From positions 1-41,202 of the forward strand of contig LDXN01000025.1 in assembly GCA_001443445.1 (NCBI GenBank): a DNA stretch of 41,202 nt, given 5' to 3'. The notes under the pieces were generated by a model that saw nothing but the letters and a program-made list of their open reading frames with translations, ran no database searches and was not told the origin of the DNA. A program made the translations under genes and the position numbers. Positions 25,003 to 33,955 of this stretch are shown one piece after another; the first letter of the stretch is position 1; the number at the start of each line of letters is the position of its first letter. The DNA is from Candidatus Dadabacteria bacterium CSP1-2. Its GTDB lineage: Bacteria; Desulfobacterota_D; UBA1144; Nemesobacterales; CSP1-2.

Positions 25003-25020
25003 AGCCGTTCGACAGGCTCA
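25002..25020. repeat. Small hairpin abutting the tuf stop
   Basis: GAGCC (25002-25006) pairs with GGCTC (25015-25019) around GTTCGACA. The G of the tuf TAG stop is its first base. The sequence GTTCGACAGGCTCA looks like a fragment of another dispersed repeat. Confidence 0.45.
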
Positions 25021-25047
25021 CAACAGGAGTCCTAGGATAATAAGAAT

Positions 25048-25368
25048 ATGAATCGTGCTGCTAAGATTAGGATAAAGTTGAAATCCTTTGATCACAGATT
25101 ACTTGATAAATCAGCAAAGGAAATTGTAGAAACGGCTAAGAGGACAGGGGCAAGGGTGGCTGGTCCGGTTCCGCTTCCAACTCATATAAGCCGTTACTGT
25201 GTGTTAAGGTCTCCTCATGTTGATAAGAATTCTAGAGAGCATTTTGAAATACGGACGCACAAACGGCTAATTGATATACTTGAACCTACACAGCAGACAA
25301 TTGATGCCCTTATGAAGCTTGATCTGGCGTCAGGGGTTGAGGTTGAGATAAAACTTACAGGATCATAG
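25048..25368 (+). CDS. rpsJ: 30S ribosomal protein S10 (NusE)
   Basis: This 106-residue protein is of normal length. [15 protein letters not shown] at the start and [16 protein letters not shown] plus [16 protein letters not shown] in the middle are diagnostic. Besides its 30S head role it binds NusB in antitermination, which matters for a long operon. It starts the ribosomal block 45 bases after tuf. The ribosome site AGGAG is rather distant. Confidence 0.98.
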   Translation: MNRAAKIRIKLKSFDHRLLDKSAKEIVETAKRTGARVAGPVPLPTHISRYCVLRSPHVDKNSREHFEIRTHKRLIDILEPTQQTIDALMKLDLASGVEVEIKLTGS

Positions 25369-25373
25369 ATGTT

Positions 25374-26030
25374 ATGATAGAAGGATTAATTGGTAGAAAG
25401 GTTGGAATGACTGAGGTATTTCTTGAGGATGGGACGCTCATAGCAGGTACCGTTATAAAGGCAGGGCCCTGTTTTGTCGTACAAAAAAGGAGCTTGGAAA
25501 GGGATGGATATGAGGCAATTCAGATTGGCTTTGAGGAGGTAAAACCACATAGGGAAACAAAAGCCCTTCTTGGTCATTTTAAGAAGGCTGGTATTCCACC
25601 AGTGAGGATTCTTATGGAGTTTGAGGTCCTTAAAGGTAAGGTTGATGATTATAAGTCTGGCGACGTTATTAAGGCAGAAATATTTAAAGAAGGCGACATA
25701 ATAGATATTTCTGGAACAAGCAAGGGAAAGGGTTTTGCTGGTGTTATGAAAAGGCATGGATTCAGCGGTCAGCCTGATTCTCATGGTGGTATGTCTCATA
25801 GAAAACCAGGCTCAATTGGACAACACTCTTATCCGGCAAGAGTATGGAAGGGAATTAAAATGCCAGGACATATGGGGGCCGAAAGGGTGACAATGCAAGG
25901 ACTTCGAGTAATTAAAGTAGAAACTGAAAAGGATATAGTATTGGTAAAAGGCTCGGTTCCTGGTCCAGATGGCGGTTTAGTGATTCTCAAGCATACAACA
26001 AGAGGTAGGGTTAAAAGTGGCACAGTATAG
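25374..26030 (+). CDS. rplC: 50S ribosomal protein L3
   Basis: This 218-residue protein starts [16 protein letters not shown]. The conserved loop that reaches the peptidyl-transferase centre is present as [30 protein letters not shown]. It lies 5 bases after rpsJ and overlaps rplD by 14 bases. An insertion near residue 70-95 ([15 protein letters not shown]) is within the family's variation. Confidence 0.97.
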   Translation: MIEGLIGRKVGMTEVFLEDGTLIAGTVIKAGPCFVVQKRSLERDGYEAIQIGFEEVKPHRETKALLGHFKKAGIPPVRILMEFEVLKGKVDDYKSGDVIKAEIFKEGDIIDISGTSKGKGFAGVMKRHGFSGQPDSHGGMSHRKPGSIGQHSYPARVWKGIKMPGHMGAERVTMQGLRVIKVETEKDIVLVKGSVPGPDGGLVILKHTTRGRVKSGTV

Positions 26031-26640
26031 CGTTTACGATTTGGAGAAAAATAAAGTCAGTGAAATAGAGCTCGATCCTGAGGTTTTCGAAGCCCCAATA
26101 AAGGAGCATCTATTTTATACTGTGGTCAACTGGCAATTGGCTAACCGCCGCTCTGGAAGCGCTTCGACTAAGACAAGGGGTGAGGTAAGCGGAGGCGGGA
26201 AAAAGCCCTGGAAACAAAAACACACTGGTCGTGCTCGCCAGGGGAGTATCAGGGCGCCTCAGTGGAGAAAGGGCGCAGTAATATTTGGACCCCGGCCAAG
26301 GGATTGGTCATATAACATCCCTAAAAAGGTTAGGCGGCAGGCACTAAAAAGCGCTCTTTCGTTAAAACACAGAGACGGCAATATATTAGTACTTAAAGAT
26401 TTTAATTTAGCTCAGGTTAAAACTAAGCAGGTTGTGAATTTTCTTAAAAGGTTTGAACTAGATAGGGTTTTAATATTAATTAATGAGGATAATGAAATCC
26501 TGAAAAAATCGGCTAGAAACCTAGAAGAAGTGAAGGTATTAAAAGCTGACGGACTTAACGTTTATGATCTACTTAGGTTTAACTCACTTGTTATGACAGA
26601 GGATTCGCTTAGTCGGGTTCAGGAGGTGCTAAAGAATTGA
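26017..26640 (+). CDS. rplD: 50S ribosomal protein L4
   Basis: This 207-residue protein starts at GTG 26017 inside the end of rplC (14-base overlap). The exit-tunnel loop is seen as GGGKKPWKQKHTGRARQGSIRAPQWRKG. In E. coli L4 also represses this operon; no matching leader site was recognised here. Its stop overlaps the rplW start as TTGA. Confidence 0.97.
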   Translation: MAQYSVYDLEKNKVSEIELDPEVFEAPIKEHLFYTVVNWQLANRRSGSASTKTRGEVSGGGKKPWKQKHTGRARQGSIRAPQWRKGAVIFGPRPRDWSYNIPKKVRRQALKSALSLKHRDGNILVLKDFNLAQVKTKQVVNFLKRFELDRVLILINEDNEILKKSARNLEEVKVLKADGLNVYDLLRFNSLVMTEDSLSRVQEVLKN

Positions 26641-26924
26641 GAGAACCAAGAGAAGTCGTTAAGCATCCTCTTGTTACAGAAAAATCATCAGCAATAAAGG
26701 ATACTGGATGGTATCTATTTGCGGTTGATGGAAGGGCTAATAAAAAGGAGATAAAGGAATCTGTAGAGAAGCTCTTTAAAGTAAAGGTGGATAAAGTAAG
26801 AACGCTTATCTTGGCTGGAAAGAGTGTGAAAAGATTCGGTCGCATATCTGGTAAGAGGTCTCCACTTAAGAAGGCATATGTGAAACTAAAAGAAGGCAAG
26901 ATTGAGTTCTTCGAAGGAGTATAA
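26637..26924 (+). CDS. rplW: 50S ribosomal protein L23
   Basis: This 95-residue protein starts at TTG 26637, overlapping the rplD stop by four bases, with CAGGAGG about 10 bases upstream. VVKHPLVTEKSSAIKD and VDGRANKKEIKESVEKLFKV are diagnostic. It sits at the tunnel exit and docks trigger factor and SRP. Confidence 0.96.
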   Translation: MREPREVVKHPLVTEKSSAIKDTGWYLFAVDGRANKKEIKESVEKLFKVKVDKVRTLILAGKSVKRFGRISGKRSPLKKAYVKLKEGKIEFFEGV

Positions 26925-26930
26925 ATTATT

Positions 26931-27773
26931 ATGGGGATTAAGAAATATCGTCCAGTTACTAAAGGTAGAAGGTTTATGACAAGCCTAGACTTCTCAGAGA
27001 TTACTGAGGATAAACCTTTTAAACCTTTAACGGTGCCTCTTAAGAATCAAGTAGGGAGAAACTTTCAGGGAAGGGTTTCAAGCCTACATCGTGGGGGTGG
27101 TCACAAGCGTTTATACAGAGTTATTGATTTCAAAAGGGATAAGTTTAATGTGCCCGGTAAAGTGTTATCAATAGAATATGACCCTAATCGTTCAGCAAGA
27201 ATTGCGCTTATTGGTTATGTAGATGGAGAGAAGAGATACATAATAGCCCCAGATGGCTTAAAGGTTGGCGATAAGGTAATCTCAGGAGAAAATGTTGACG
27301 TTCTTAATGGAAACGCACTCCCTTTAAGGAATATTCCAGTTGGAAATTTCGTTCATAATATAGAATTAAAACCCTTAGGGGGAGGGAAGCTCGCACGAGC
27401 CGCTGGGGCATCGGCACAACTCTTAGCTAAAGAGGGCGACTATGCACAGCTTAGGATGGGCTCTGCTGAGATTCGTTTAATTCATCAAAATTGTATGGCG
27501 ACCGTTGGAAGGGTCGGTAACGTGGAGCATGAGTTAATAGTGATTGGAAAGGCTGGAAGAAGTAGATATATGGGAAAGCGTCCCCATGTGAGAGGTGTCG
27601 CGATGAATCCCGTGGACCATCCACACGGTGGTGGAGAGGGAAAGGCTCCACAAGGAAATCCTCATCCGGTGTCACCTTGGGGATGGGCTACAATCGGATA
27701 TAAAACAAGAAAAAACAAGAGGACAAAGAAATTTATAGTAAAGCGTAGAAGAATTGGTTATGGAATGGATTAA
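26931..27773 (+). CDS. rplB: 50S ribosomal protein L2
   Basis: This 280-residue protein is of normal length. [16 protein letters not shown] starts it. The C-terminal [12 protein letters not shown] contains the conserved His near the peptidyl-transferase centre. AAGGAG precedes ATG 26931. It is followed by repeat G2 before rpsS, the first interruption inside the ribosomal block. Confidence 0.98.
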   Translation: MGIKKYRPVTKGRRFMTSLDFSEITEDKPFKPLTVPLKNQVGRNFQGRVSSLHRGGGHKRLYRVIDFKRDKFNVPGKVLSIEYDPNRSARIALIGYVDGEKRYIIAPDGLKVGDKVISGENVDVLNGNALPLRNIPVGNFVHNIELKPLGGGKLARAAGASAQLLAKEGDYAQLRMGSAEIRLIHQNCMATVGRVGNVEHELIVIGKAGRSRYMGKRPHVRGVAMNPVDHPHGGGEGKAPQGNPHPVSPWGWATIGYKTRKNKRTKKFIVKRRRIGYGMD

Positions 27774-27836
27774 GTTGGATTTCAGATTTCGGAGACGCAT
27801 GTTTTTCAATCCGAATTCCGAAACCCCAAATTGAAG
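27774..27836. repeat. Family G element, copy 2
   Basis: The element begins at the base after the rplB stop. Left words GGATTTCAGATTTCGGAG pair imperfectly with CAATCCGAATTCCGAAACC. Its right end runs into the AAGGAGAGG ribosome site of rpsS. Confidence 0.65.
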
Positions 27837-27844
27837 GAGAGGAA

Positions 27845-28135
27845 ATGGCGAGATCGAAAAAGAAGGGGCCTTACATAGATCCAAAACTACTAAAGAAGGT
27901 TCAGTCAGCAAAGTCCTCAGGGGATCAACGCATTATAAAAACTTGGTCAAGGGGCTCAATGGTTATACCAGAGATGATAGGGCTTACTTTTGCTGTATAT
28001 AATGGGAAGATGTTCATACCTGTGTATACAACAGAACATATGGTTGGACATAAGCTCGGTGAGTTTGCTCCAACTCGTACCTTTAGGGGTCATGGAGCAG
28101 GTGATAAAAAGGCAAAGGTTGAGAAGGCTCGGTAG
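27845..28135 (+). CDS. rpsS: 30S ribosomal protein S19
   Basis: This 96-residue protein starts [40 protein letters not shown] and [15 protein letters not shown] are diagnostic. It lies in the 30S head and binds S13. A strong ribosome site directly follows repeat G2. Confidence 0.98.
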   Translation: MARSKKKGPYIDPKLLKKVQSAKSSGDQRIIKTWSRGSMVIPEMIGLTFAVYNGKMFIPVYTTEHMVGHKLGEFAPTRTFRGHGAGDKKAKVEKAR

Positions 28136-28152
28136 GTATTTAGGGTAATAAT

Positions 28153-28491
28153 ATGGTATCAAAAGCATTGCTTAAATATACTAGAACATCACCAAAGAAG
28201 GCGCGAGTTATACTCGATTTAATAAGAGGGAGTGGCGTCGAAGAAGCCTTTGCAACCCTTGCATCTGTAAAAAGGAGGCATGCACCAATTATTGCTAAAC
28301 TTCTTAAATCCGCTGTCGCCAATGCTAGTGAGAAAGGTCATACCGATACCGAATCTCTTTATATAAAGGAGGCATATGCCTCTCAAGGGCCTGCGATTAA
28401 AAGATTTAGACCGAGAGCAATGGGAAGGGCTTATCCCAGAAAAAGAAGAACAAGTCACATAACGCTTGTGCTTGAAGAAAGGGGGTTATAA
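28153..28491 (+). CDS. rplV: 50S ribosomal protein L22
   Basis: This 112-residue protein has the typical [15 protein letters not shown] start and the tunnel-lining hairpin [25 protein letters not shown]. The ATG has only weak ribosome-site character (TAGGGTAATAAT). It lies 17 bases after rpsS and 1 base before rpsC. Confidence 0.97.
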   Translation: MVSKALLKYTRTSPKKARVILDLIRGSGVEEAFATLASVKRRHAPIIAKLLKSAVANASEKGHTDTESLYIKEAYASQGPAIKRFRPRAMGRAYPRKRRTSHITLVLEERGL

Positions 28492-28492
28492 C

Positions 28493-29143
28493 TTGGGACA
28501 GAAGATCTGCCCGATAGGACTAAGGATCGGAATAACTAAAAGTTGGGATTCAAAGTGGTATGCGGAGAAGAAGAAGTATACAGAGCTTCTTCATGAAGAT
28601 ATTAAGGTTAGAGAACTCATTAAAAAGGGATTTTATCAGTCTGGGATTTCAAAAATCGAGGTAGAAAGGGCGGCTTCTGAAAAGGTAAGAATAGTAGTTC
28701 ATGCCGCACGACCTGGAATGATAATAGGGCGAAGGGGACAGGAGATCGAATCTCTTAGGCGTGATTTGAGTAATATTACGGGTAAAGAAGTTTATTTGGA
28801 TATTCGTGAAGTCAAACGCCCTGAGATAGATGCACAGCTCGCTTCGGAAAACATAGCGCGACAGATTGAAAGGCGTGTAGCTCATAGGCGCGCTATGAAA
28901 AGGGCAATGGCTTCTGCTATGAGACTTGGTGCACTTGGTATTAAGGTAATGGTTGCAGGAAGGTTAGGGGGATCAGAAATAGCAAGGAAGGAATGGTACC
29001 GCGAGGGTAGGGTTCCCCTTGCAACGCTTCGTGCAGATATTGACTATGGATTTGCCGAAGCAAAGACAACATATGGAGTAACAGGTATTAAGGTATGGAT
29101 ATTTAAAGGCGAGGTGTTGGAGAAGAAAGGACGACAACAATGA
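28493..29143 (+). CDS. rpsC: 30S ribosomal protein S3
   Basis: I place the start at TTG 28493, giving 216 residues and the family start [14 protein letters not shown] good GAAAGGGGG site lies 9 bases upstream. ATG 28466 would add nine residues and overlap rplV, which no homolog needs. The KH domain is seen as [17 protein letters not shown], and [19 protein letters not shown] marks the C-terminal domain. The stop TGA overlaps the ATG that opens repeat C2. Confidence 0.97.
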   Translation: MGQKICPIGLRIGITKSWDSKWYAEKKKYTELLHEDIKVRELIKKGFYQSGISKIEVERAASEKVRIVVHAARPGMIIGRRGQEIESLRRDLSNITGKEVYLDIREVKRPEIDAQLASENIARQIERRVAHRRAMKRAMASAMRLGALGIKVMVAGRLGGSEIARKEWYREGRVPLATLRADIDYGFAEAKTTYGVTGIKVWIFKGEVLEKKGRQQ

Positions 29144-29270
29144 AAGTACAAATTACAAATACCAAATCACAAATTTTAAACAATTTTAAATTTCTAAATT
29201 CTAAACCTTTGGTATTTGAAAATTTGAATTTGTTTGTAATTTGGAATTTGATTATTGGTGCTTGTTCTTT
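29140..29270. repeat. Family C element, copy 2, with a 48-codon open frame
   Basis: The element begins ATGAAAGTACAAATTAC. ATG overlaps the rpsC stop as ATGA. The left arm iterates CAAATTAC-type words. The right arm reads TTTGTAATTTGGAATTTG then ATTGGTGCTTGTTCTT. An open frame runs from 29140 to TAA 29284-29286, 22 bases before the rplP start. Confidence 0.75.
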
Positions 29271-29271
29271 T

Positions 29272-29290
29272 GTTGTGGCTAAATAATTAC
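29272..29290. repeat. Right-arm remnant of a family E element
   Basis: TTGTGGCTAAATAATTAC matches the right end of E1 (TTTGTGGCTAAATAGTTAC) with few differences. No left arm is seen on the other side of C2, so this is a partial copy. Confidence 0.5.
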
Positions 29291-29308
29291 ACTTCGTGAG
29301 GAAGAAGG

Positions 29309-29734
29309 ATGCTTCAGCCGGCTAGGACAAAATATAGAAAGCAACAAAAGGGGAGAACAAGAGGGCTTGCAACAAGGGGCGCAACGCTTGCCTTTGGCGA
29401 ATTTGGGCTTCAATCGCTCGAATGCGCCAGGTTGACTTCTCAGCAGATCGAAGCAGGACGTGTTGCGGTAACACGCCATGTCAAGCGTGGAGCAAAGCTC
29501 TGGGTAAGGATATTCCCTGACAAACCCGTGACAAAGAAGCCTGCTGAGACAAGGATGGGAAAGGGAAAGGGTGATATTGCTGGTTATGTTGCTCCGATAA
29601 AAAGAGGGACGATGCTCTACGAAATAAGCGGTCTTGCACCGGAAGTCGCTAAAGAGGCGCTTAGGCTTGCTTCACATAAACTACCTGTAAAAACTCGCAT
29701 AGTTATTCGCGAAGAGGGGGTGCTTGCTGGATGA
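29309..29734 (+). CDS. rplP: 50S ribosomal protein L16
   Basis: This 141-residue protein starts [19 protein letters not shown]. The conserved [35 protein letters not shown] spans the tRNA-contacting region. GAGGAAGAAGG gives the ribosome site, directly after repeat sequence. It overlaps rpmC by ATGA. Confidence 0.98.
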   Translation: MLQPARTKYRKQQKGRTRGLATRGATLAFGEFGLQSLECARLTSQQIEAGRVAVTRHVKRGAKLWVRIFPDKPVTKKPAETRMGKGKGDIAGYVAPIKRGTMLYEISGLAPEVAKEALRLASHKLPVKTRIVIREEGVLAG

Positions 29735-29934
29735 AGCCTGCTGAAACAAGAGAGCTTATTGGTGATGAATTAAAGAAAAAAGAAAGGGATGTAAAGGAGG
29801 AGCTTTTTAACCTAGAGGTTCAGCTTTCAACACGTCAAACAACTAATGTGTCGAGGGTAAAGAAGCTGAAAAAGGATTTGGCACGAGTGCTTACAGTTAT
29901 GAGGGAGAGGGAGCTTGGCATAAGGAGAAGATAG
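29731..29934 (+). CDS. rpmC: 50S ribosomal protein L29
   Basis: This 67-residue all-helical protein has the [30 protein letters not shown] pattern typical of L29. The start overlaps the rplP stop; rpsQ follows after 5 bases. Confidence 0.95.
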   Translation: MKPAETRELIGDELKKKERDVKEELFNLEVQLSTRQTTNVSRVKKLKKDLARVLTVMRERELGIRRR

Positions 29935-29939
29935 TCAGA

Positions 29940-30248
29940 ATGCGTAGAGGTAAAGTCAAAACAAGAGTGGGTGTAGTTACAAGTAACAAGATGAATAAGA
30001 CCGTTGTCGTTGCTGTAACTCAGATTGTGCACCATCCGAAGTATGGAAAGCACGTAAAGAAGATATCGAGGTTCAAAGCCCACGATGAAAAAAACGATTG
30101 TAGAATCGGCGATAAGGTTTTTATTATCGAGACAAGTCCTCTCAGCCGTACAAAGAGATGGAGAGTGAGTAAAATCCTTGAGCGTGCAACGCTACTCAAA
30201 GCCGAACTACCCAAAGAGGATCTTGGGGAGAGAGGAAACGGAGAATGA
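29940..30248 (+). CDS. rpsQ: 30S ribosomal protein S17
   Basis: This 102-residue protein has the OB-fold pattern [15 protein letters not shown] and the [15 protein letters not shown] segment. It exceeds the usual 80-90 residues through a charged C-terminal tail ([16 protein letters not shown]). The stop overlaps the rplN start as ATGA. Confidence 0.97.
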   Translation: MRRGKVKTRVGVVTSNKMNKTVVVAVTQIVHHPKYGKHVKKISRFKAHDEKNDCRIGDKVFIIETSPLSRTKRWRVSKILERATLLKAELPKEDLGERGNGE

Positions 30249-30613
30249 TTCAACCAACTAGTATTCTTGAGGCTGCAGACAATACCGGGGCGAAAAGGCT
30301 TTTCTGTATAAGGGTTATGGGTGGATCTAATAGAAAATATGCAGGGCTTGGTGATGTAATAGTAGTTTCAGTGAAGGAGGCCATACCCAACTCAAAGGTT
30401 AAAAAGGGAGATGTGCATAGGGCTGTAATCGTTCGTACTCGGAAGGAGCGAAGGCGCTCAGATGGCTCATACGTGAGGTTTGATGATAATGCTGCCGTGC
30501 TTATAACTAAGGAGAACGAACCGATTGGTACTCGTGTTTTTGGACCGGTGGCAAGGGAACTGCGTTCTAAAGGATTTATGAAAATAATATCACTTGCACC
30601 GGAGGTTGTATAA
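30245..30613 (+). CDS. rplN: 50S ribosomal protein L14
   Basis: This 122-residue protein is of standard length. [19 protein letters not shown] and the C-terminal [24 protein letters not shown] are diagnostic. GGAGAATG provides the ribosome site inside rpsQ. rplX follows after 3 bases. Confidence 0.98.
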   Translation: MIQPTSILEAADNTGAKRLFCIRVMGGSNRKYAGLGDVIVVSVKEAIPNSKVKKGDVHRAVIVRTRKERRRSDGSYVRFDDNAAVLITKENEPIGTRVFGPVARELRSKGFMKIISLAPEVV

Positions 30614-30616
30614 CTC

Positions 30617-30955
30617 ATGGAAGTGACTCAAGGGAAAGAGTTTCATATCAAAAGCGGTGATACGGTTTATGTAATTTCTGGTAAGGAAAAAGGAAAAACA
30701 GGGAAGGTTATAAGGATATTAAGGGATAAGAGAAAAGCAGTTGTGGAAAAACTAAATATAGTAAAACGCCATGCTCGTCCTTCACAAAAGAATCCTGGTG
30801 GAGGCATAATTGAGAAGGAGGCTGGAATTCACATATCAAACCTCATGATCTACTGTACAAAGTGTAGCCGTCCTGTAAGGATAGGACGAAAAAGGCTCTC
30901 AAGCGGAGAAAAGATACGTTACTGCAGGAGATGTGATGAGGAGATTAAGAGCTGA
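30617..30955 (+). CDS. rplX: 50S ribosomal protein L24
   Basis: This 112-residue protein has the KOW motif near residues 14-40 ([18 protein letters not shown]). A C-terminal zinc-ribbon-like pair, CTKC and CRRC, is intact. The stop TGA shares one base with the rplE start. Confidence 0.97.
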   Translation: MEVTQGKEFHIKSGDTVYVISGKEKGKTGKVIRILRDKRKAVVEKLNIVKRHARPSQKNPGGGIIEKEAGIHISNLMIYCTKCSRPVRIGRKRLSSGEKIRYCRRCDEEIKS

Positions 30956-31509
30956 TGGTTCCGAGACTAAAGCAATATTATAAGGATAAGGTTACTAAAC
31001 TGCTCAAGGAAAGGTTTGGATACAAAAACCCAATGGAAATTCCACGATTAGATAAGATTGTGATTAATATGGGGCTTGGTACTCTCAGCGATGGCGGAAA
31101 AGAAAATAAAATCATAGATGATGCGGTTCAGGAAATTTCCATTATTACTGGACAGAAGCCAGTAGTAACGAGAGCAAGAAAATCAATCGCAGGGTTTAAG
31201 CTGAGAGAAGGTGCGACTATCGGTTGCATGGTTACATTACGTGGTGAAAGGATGTATGAGTTTTTTGATAGATTGGTTAATCTGGCCCTTCCCCGTGTTA
31301 GGGATTTTCGTGGAGTTTCTCCTCAGGCCTTTGATGGTAACGGTAATTTCACACTAGGACTCAGGGAACATACGATATTTCCTGAGATTGAGTATGGTCA
31401 GGTTGAAAAGGTAAAAGGAATGAATATAACAATCGTTACAACAGCAAAAAATGATGAAGAATCAAAAGGGCTTTTAAAGGATATGGGAATGCCATTTAGA
31501 GGGCGTTAA
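30955..31509 (+). CDS. rplE: 50S ribosomal protein L5
   Basis: This 184-residue protein has typical segments [32 protein letters not shown] and [20 protein letters not shown]. It binds 5S rRNA. It overlaps rplX by one base, and a small hairpin separates it from rpsN. Confidence 0.98.
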   Translation: MVPRLKQYYKDKVTKLLKERFGYKNPMEIPRLDKIVINMGLGTLSDGGKENKIIDDAVQEISIITGQKPVVTRARKSIAGFKLREGATIGCMVTLRGERMYEFFDRLVNLALPRVRDFRGVSPQAFDGNGNFTLGLREHTIFPEIEYGQVEKVKGMNITIVTTAKNDEESKGLLKDMGMPFRGR

Positions 31510-31519
31510 ATAGAAATCG

Positions 31520-31546
31520 TAGGGGCAGGTTTCAAACCTACTCCTA
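31520..31546. repeat. Short hairpin element (family J) between rplE and rpsN
   Basis: TAGGGGCAGGTTT (31520-31532) and AAACCTACTCCTA (31534-31546) form a 13-base stem with one mismatch and one G-T pair. It lies 10 bases after the rplE stop and 23 bases before the rpsN start. It differs from the word-iterating families: a single compact stem. Confidence 0.65.
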
Positions 31547-31569
31547 GAAAAATGGAAAGAGAGGGACAT

Positions 31570-31755
31570 ATGGCGACAAAGTCAATGATGGAGAAGTTAA
31601 AGAGTAGGCCCAAGTTTAGAGTGAGACATAGAAATCGCTGCCCTCTCTGTGGGCGACCAAGGGCATATTTAAGGATATTTAATATGTGTAGGCTGTGCTT
31701 CCGACAGGCGGCTAGTTTTGGGAAGGTGCCAGGGGTTAAGAAGGCTAGTTGGTAA
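31570..31755 (+). CDS. rpsN: 30S ribosomal protein S14, zinc-binding type
   Basis: This 61-residue protein is the short, zinc-containing form of S14. CPLC and CRLC provide the four cysteines. [20 protein letters not shown] is diagnostic. I chose ATG 31570 (GAGAGGGAC upstream) over 31552, which adds six residues no homolog has. It is followed by repeat D4. Confidence 0.96.
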   Translation: MATKSMMEKLKSRPKFRVRHRNRCPLCGRPRAYLRIFNMCRLCFRQAASFGKVPGVKKASW

Positions 31756-31756
31756 C

Positions 31757-31838
31757 ATGATACATGATACATGATATAAGATACAGGATTCGATGAATCT
31801 AAATTTCATGCATCATGAATCATGCATCTTGCATCATT
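31757..31838. repeat. Family D element, copy 4
   Basis: The left arm iterates ATGATACATGATAC and AAGATACAGGATTC. The right arm reads CATGCATCATGAATCATGC then ATCTTGCATC. It starts two bases after the rpsN stop and ends about 10 bases before the rpsH ribosome site. Its right arm is open in the rpsH frame from ATG 31815. Confidence 0.75.
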
Positions 31839-31859
31839 ATTCAAAAAGGGGTAATCGTA

Positions 31860-32252
31860 ATGACAGATCCAATAGCTGATATGCTTACAAGGATCAGAAA
31901 TGCTCTAAAGGCTCGTTTTGGCTTTGTAGATGTTCCTGCATCGAGGATTAAGTTTGACATCGCTAGGGTTCTTAAAGAGGAAGGATATATTAATGACTTC
32001 AAGGTGCTTGAGGATGGAATAAAGAAGATAATTAAGATAGAACTCAAATATACACCTCAAAAGGAATCAATAATAACGGAGATCCGCAGGGTCAGTAAAC
32101 CCGGGCACAGGGTTTATGTTAATAAGAATGAAATACCTCGGATAAGGGGAGGGCTAGGAATTTATATCCTTTCAACCCCAAAAGGGCTTATGACGGGAAT
32201 CCGGGCACGCCGCTCCGGAATCGGGGGAGAGATTATATGTGCAATCTGGTGA
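31860..32252 (+). CDS. rpsH: 30S ribosomal protein S8
   Basis: This 130-residue protein starts MTDPIADMLTRIRNA, the family start. An upstream in-frame ATG (31815) would add 15 residues coded by repeat D4 and is rejected. AAAGGGG before the ATG is the ribosome site. LSTPKGLMTGIRARRSGIGGEIIC ends it. It primarily binds 16S rRNA and, in E. coli, represses the spc operon. Confidence 0.97.
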   Translation: MTDPIADMLTRIRNALKARFGFVDVPASRIKFDIARVLKEEGYINDFKVLEDGIKKIIKIELKYTPQKESIITEIRRVSKPGHRVYVNKNEIPRIRGGLGIYILSTPKGLMTGIRARRSGIGGEIICAIW

Positions 32253-32262
32253 GGAAGGAATC

Positions 32263-32811
32263 ATGTCGAGAATAGGAAGAAGATCGATTTCTATACCAAG
32301 TGGGGTAAAGGTGAACATCAAAGATGGATTAGTAGAGGTTTCAGGGCCAAAAGGGAGGCTTATAAGACATATTCCTTTTGGGATTAAGGTTAAGGTTGAT
32401 ATTACTCAGGTTAGTGTCGAGCGAAAAAGCGACGATAAAGAGCTTAGAGCACTTCATGGCCTAACACGTGCTCTATTATCAAATATGATTTTTGGTGTTG
32501 CTGAAGGATTTTCAAAGTCTCTTGATATTGTAGGTGTTGGTTACAAAGCCGAGCTTTTGGGGAAAAGTAACCTAAAGTTCAGCATAGGCTATTCAAAACC
32601 GGTCGAATTTTCTCTTCCTGAAGGGTTAGCAGTGAGGGTTGAAGAAAGAGGTACAAGGGTGATAATTCAAGGAATTGATAAAGAGGTTGTTGGTGAAACA
32701 GCAGCAAGGATTAAAAGGCTTAGGCTTCCAGACTCATACAAAGGTAAGGGAATAAGGTACTCAGATGAAATACTTAAACTCAAACCTGGTAAGGCAGGCG
32801 TGAAGAAATGA
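32263..32811 (+). CDS. rplF: 50S ribosomal protein L6
   Basis: I chose ATG 32263 (182 residues) with GAGGAAGGA directly upstream; the ATG at 32239 lies inside rps[16 protein letters not shown] starts it, and [15 protein letters not shown] near the end is diagnostic. It overlaps rplR by ATGA. Confidence 0.97.
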   Translation: MSRIGRRSISIPSGVKVNIKDGLVEVSGPKGRLIRHIPFGIKVKVDITQVSVERKSDDKELRALHGLTRALLSNMIFGVAEGFSKSLDIVGVGYKAELLGKSNLKFSIGYSKPVEFSLPEGLAVRVEERGTRVIIQGIDKEVVGETAARIKRLRLPDSYKGKGIRYSDEILKLKPGKAGVKK

Positions 32812-33185
32812 TAAGAAAGAAGACTAGAAAGGAAAGACAGGACATAAGACACCGAAGAGTAAGAAGAAAGCTAAGGGGTACTTCTAATACACCTAGGCTT
32901 TCGGTGTTTAAGTCTTCTAAGCATATTTATGCAGAAATAATTGATGACATCAAAGAACATACACTCATAGCAGCATCAACACTTACGCCTAAGATTAGAG
33001 AGGCGCTTAATAATGAAGGGAAAAAGAAGAAGGTTGAAACTGCAAAATTAGTTGGAAAGTATATAGGAGAGATGGCTTTATCAAGGGGTATAAAGAAGGT
33101 GTGTTTTGATCGGGGCGGTTATCTTTACCATGGAAGGGTAAAAGCCTTCGCAGACGGGGCAAGAGAAGCAGGACTGGAGTTTTAG
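32808..33185 (+). CDS. rplR: 50S ribosomal protein L18
   Basis: This 125-residue protein binds 5S r[37 protein letters not shown] and [27 protein letters not shown] are diagnostic. Its TAG stop (33183-33185) is the first three bases of repeat B2. Confidence 0.97.
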   Translation: MIRKKTRKERQDIRHRRVRRKLRGTSNTPRLSVFKSSKHIYAEIIDDIKEHTLIAASTLTPKIREALNNEGKKKKVETAKLVGKYIGEMALSRGIKKVCFDRGGYLYHGRVKAFADGAREAGLEF

Positions 33186-33256
33186 GAATTAGGCATTAGG
33201 AATTGGGAATTAGTAAAAAATCTTTTAATTCCGAGTTCCTAATTCCCAATTCCTAG
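33183..33256. repeat. Family B element, copy 2
   Basis: The left arm TAGGAATTAGGCATTAGG continues with AATTGGGAATTAG. The centre is AAAAAATCTTTT. The right arm is CCGAGTTCCTAATTCCCAAT then TCCTA. It starts on the rplR stop codon and ends next to the AGGAGG site of rpsE. Confidence 0.8.
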
Positions 33257-33269
33257 ATAGGAGGTAGAT

Positions 33270-33794
33270 TTGCCAAAAGAAAGAGTTGATCCAAGTGGGC
33301 TTGAGCTGAAAGAAAAGATTGTTCATGTTAGAAGGGTTGCTAAGGTAACCAAAGGTGGAAAGAGGTTTCATTTTACCGTATTAGTTGTTATTGGAGACAA
33401 TAAAGGCATCGTTGGAACCGCTCTTGGTAAATCTAACGAGGTTCCAGATGCTATAAGAAAGGCTATAGAAAAGGCAAAGAAGAATCTCATTAGGGTCCCA
33501 AGACATGGAAGTACTATTCCGCACGAAACTATTGGTCAACATGGTTCAAGTCGAGTTATTTTGCGACCTGCCGCTCCTGGTACTGGGGTTATTGCAGGTG
33601 GAGCGGTACGATCTGTTGTAGAGCTTTCTGGGATTCAAGATATTCTATCCAAGGTTTTAGGGTCAACAAACCCCCTTAATGTTGTTATAGCGGCAATAAA
33701 AGGACTGTCTTCACTAAGAACACCTGAGAATGTTGCTAGACTGAGAGGACGGGAGACAAAGGATTTAGACCTCCCTAAGTACTATCAGGAATGA
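33270..33794 (+). CDS. rpsE: 30S ribosomal protein S5
   Basis: This 174-residue protein starts at TTG 33270, 7 bases after [30 protein letters not shown] and [23 protein letters not shown] are diagnostic. It lines the mRNA entry and decoding region. The 161 bases that follow, where rpmD (L30) is expected, hold no L30 and no clear repeat. Confidence 0.97.
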   Translation: MPKERVDPSGLELKEKIVHVRRVAKVTKGGKRFHFTVLVVIGDNKGIVGTALGKSNEVPDAIRKAIEKAKKNLIRVPRHGSTIPHETIGQHGSSRVILRPAAPGTGVIAGGAVRSVVELSGIQDILSKVLGSTNPLNVVIAAIKGLSSLRTPENVARLRGRETKDLDLPKYYQE

Positions 33795-33955
33795 AAAATT
33801 TGATGCGGTCTTTAGAATATGAACAAGCTAGAGTAATTATTAGGTTATTACCTGTGTAAAATACATTTTAGCGCAATATAACCTCGACATTAAGATGAAT
33901 ATAGACCGTTGAATTTTACAGTTGTTATTTCTAGGTGTGATAGGGTGATTATAAA

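Noticed and set aside
31815-31859. N-terminal extension of S8
   Set aside because: These 15 codons are the right arm of repeat D4. The family start and ribosome site belong to ATG 31860.
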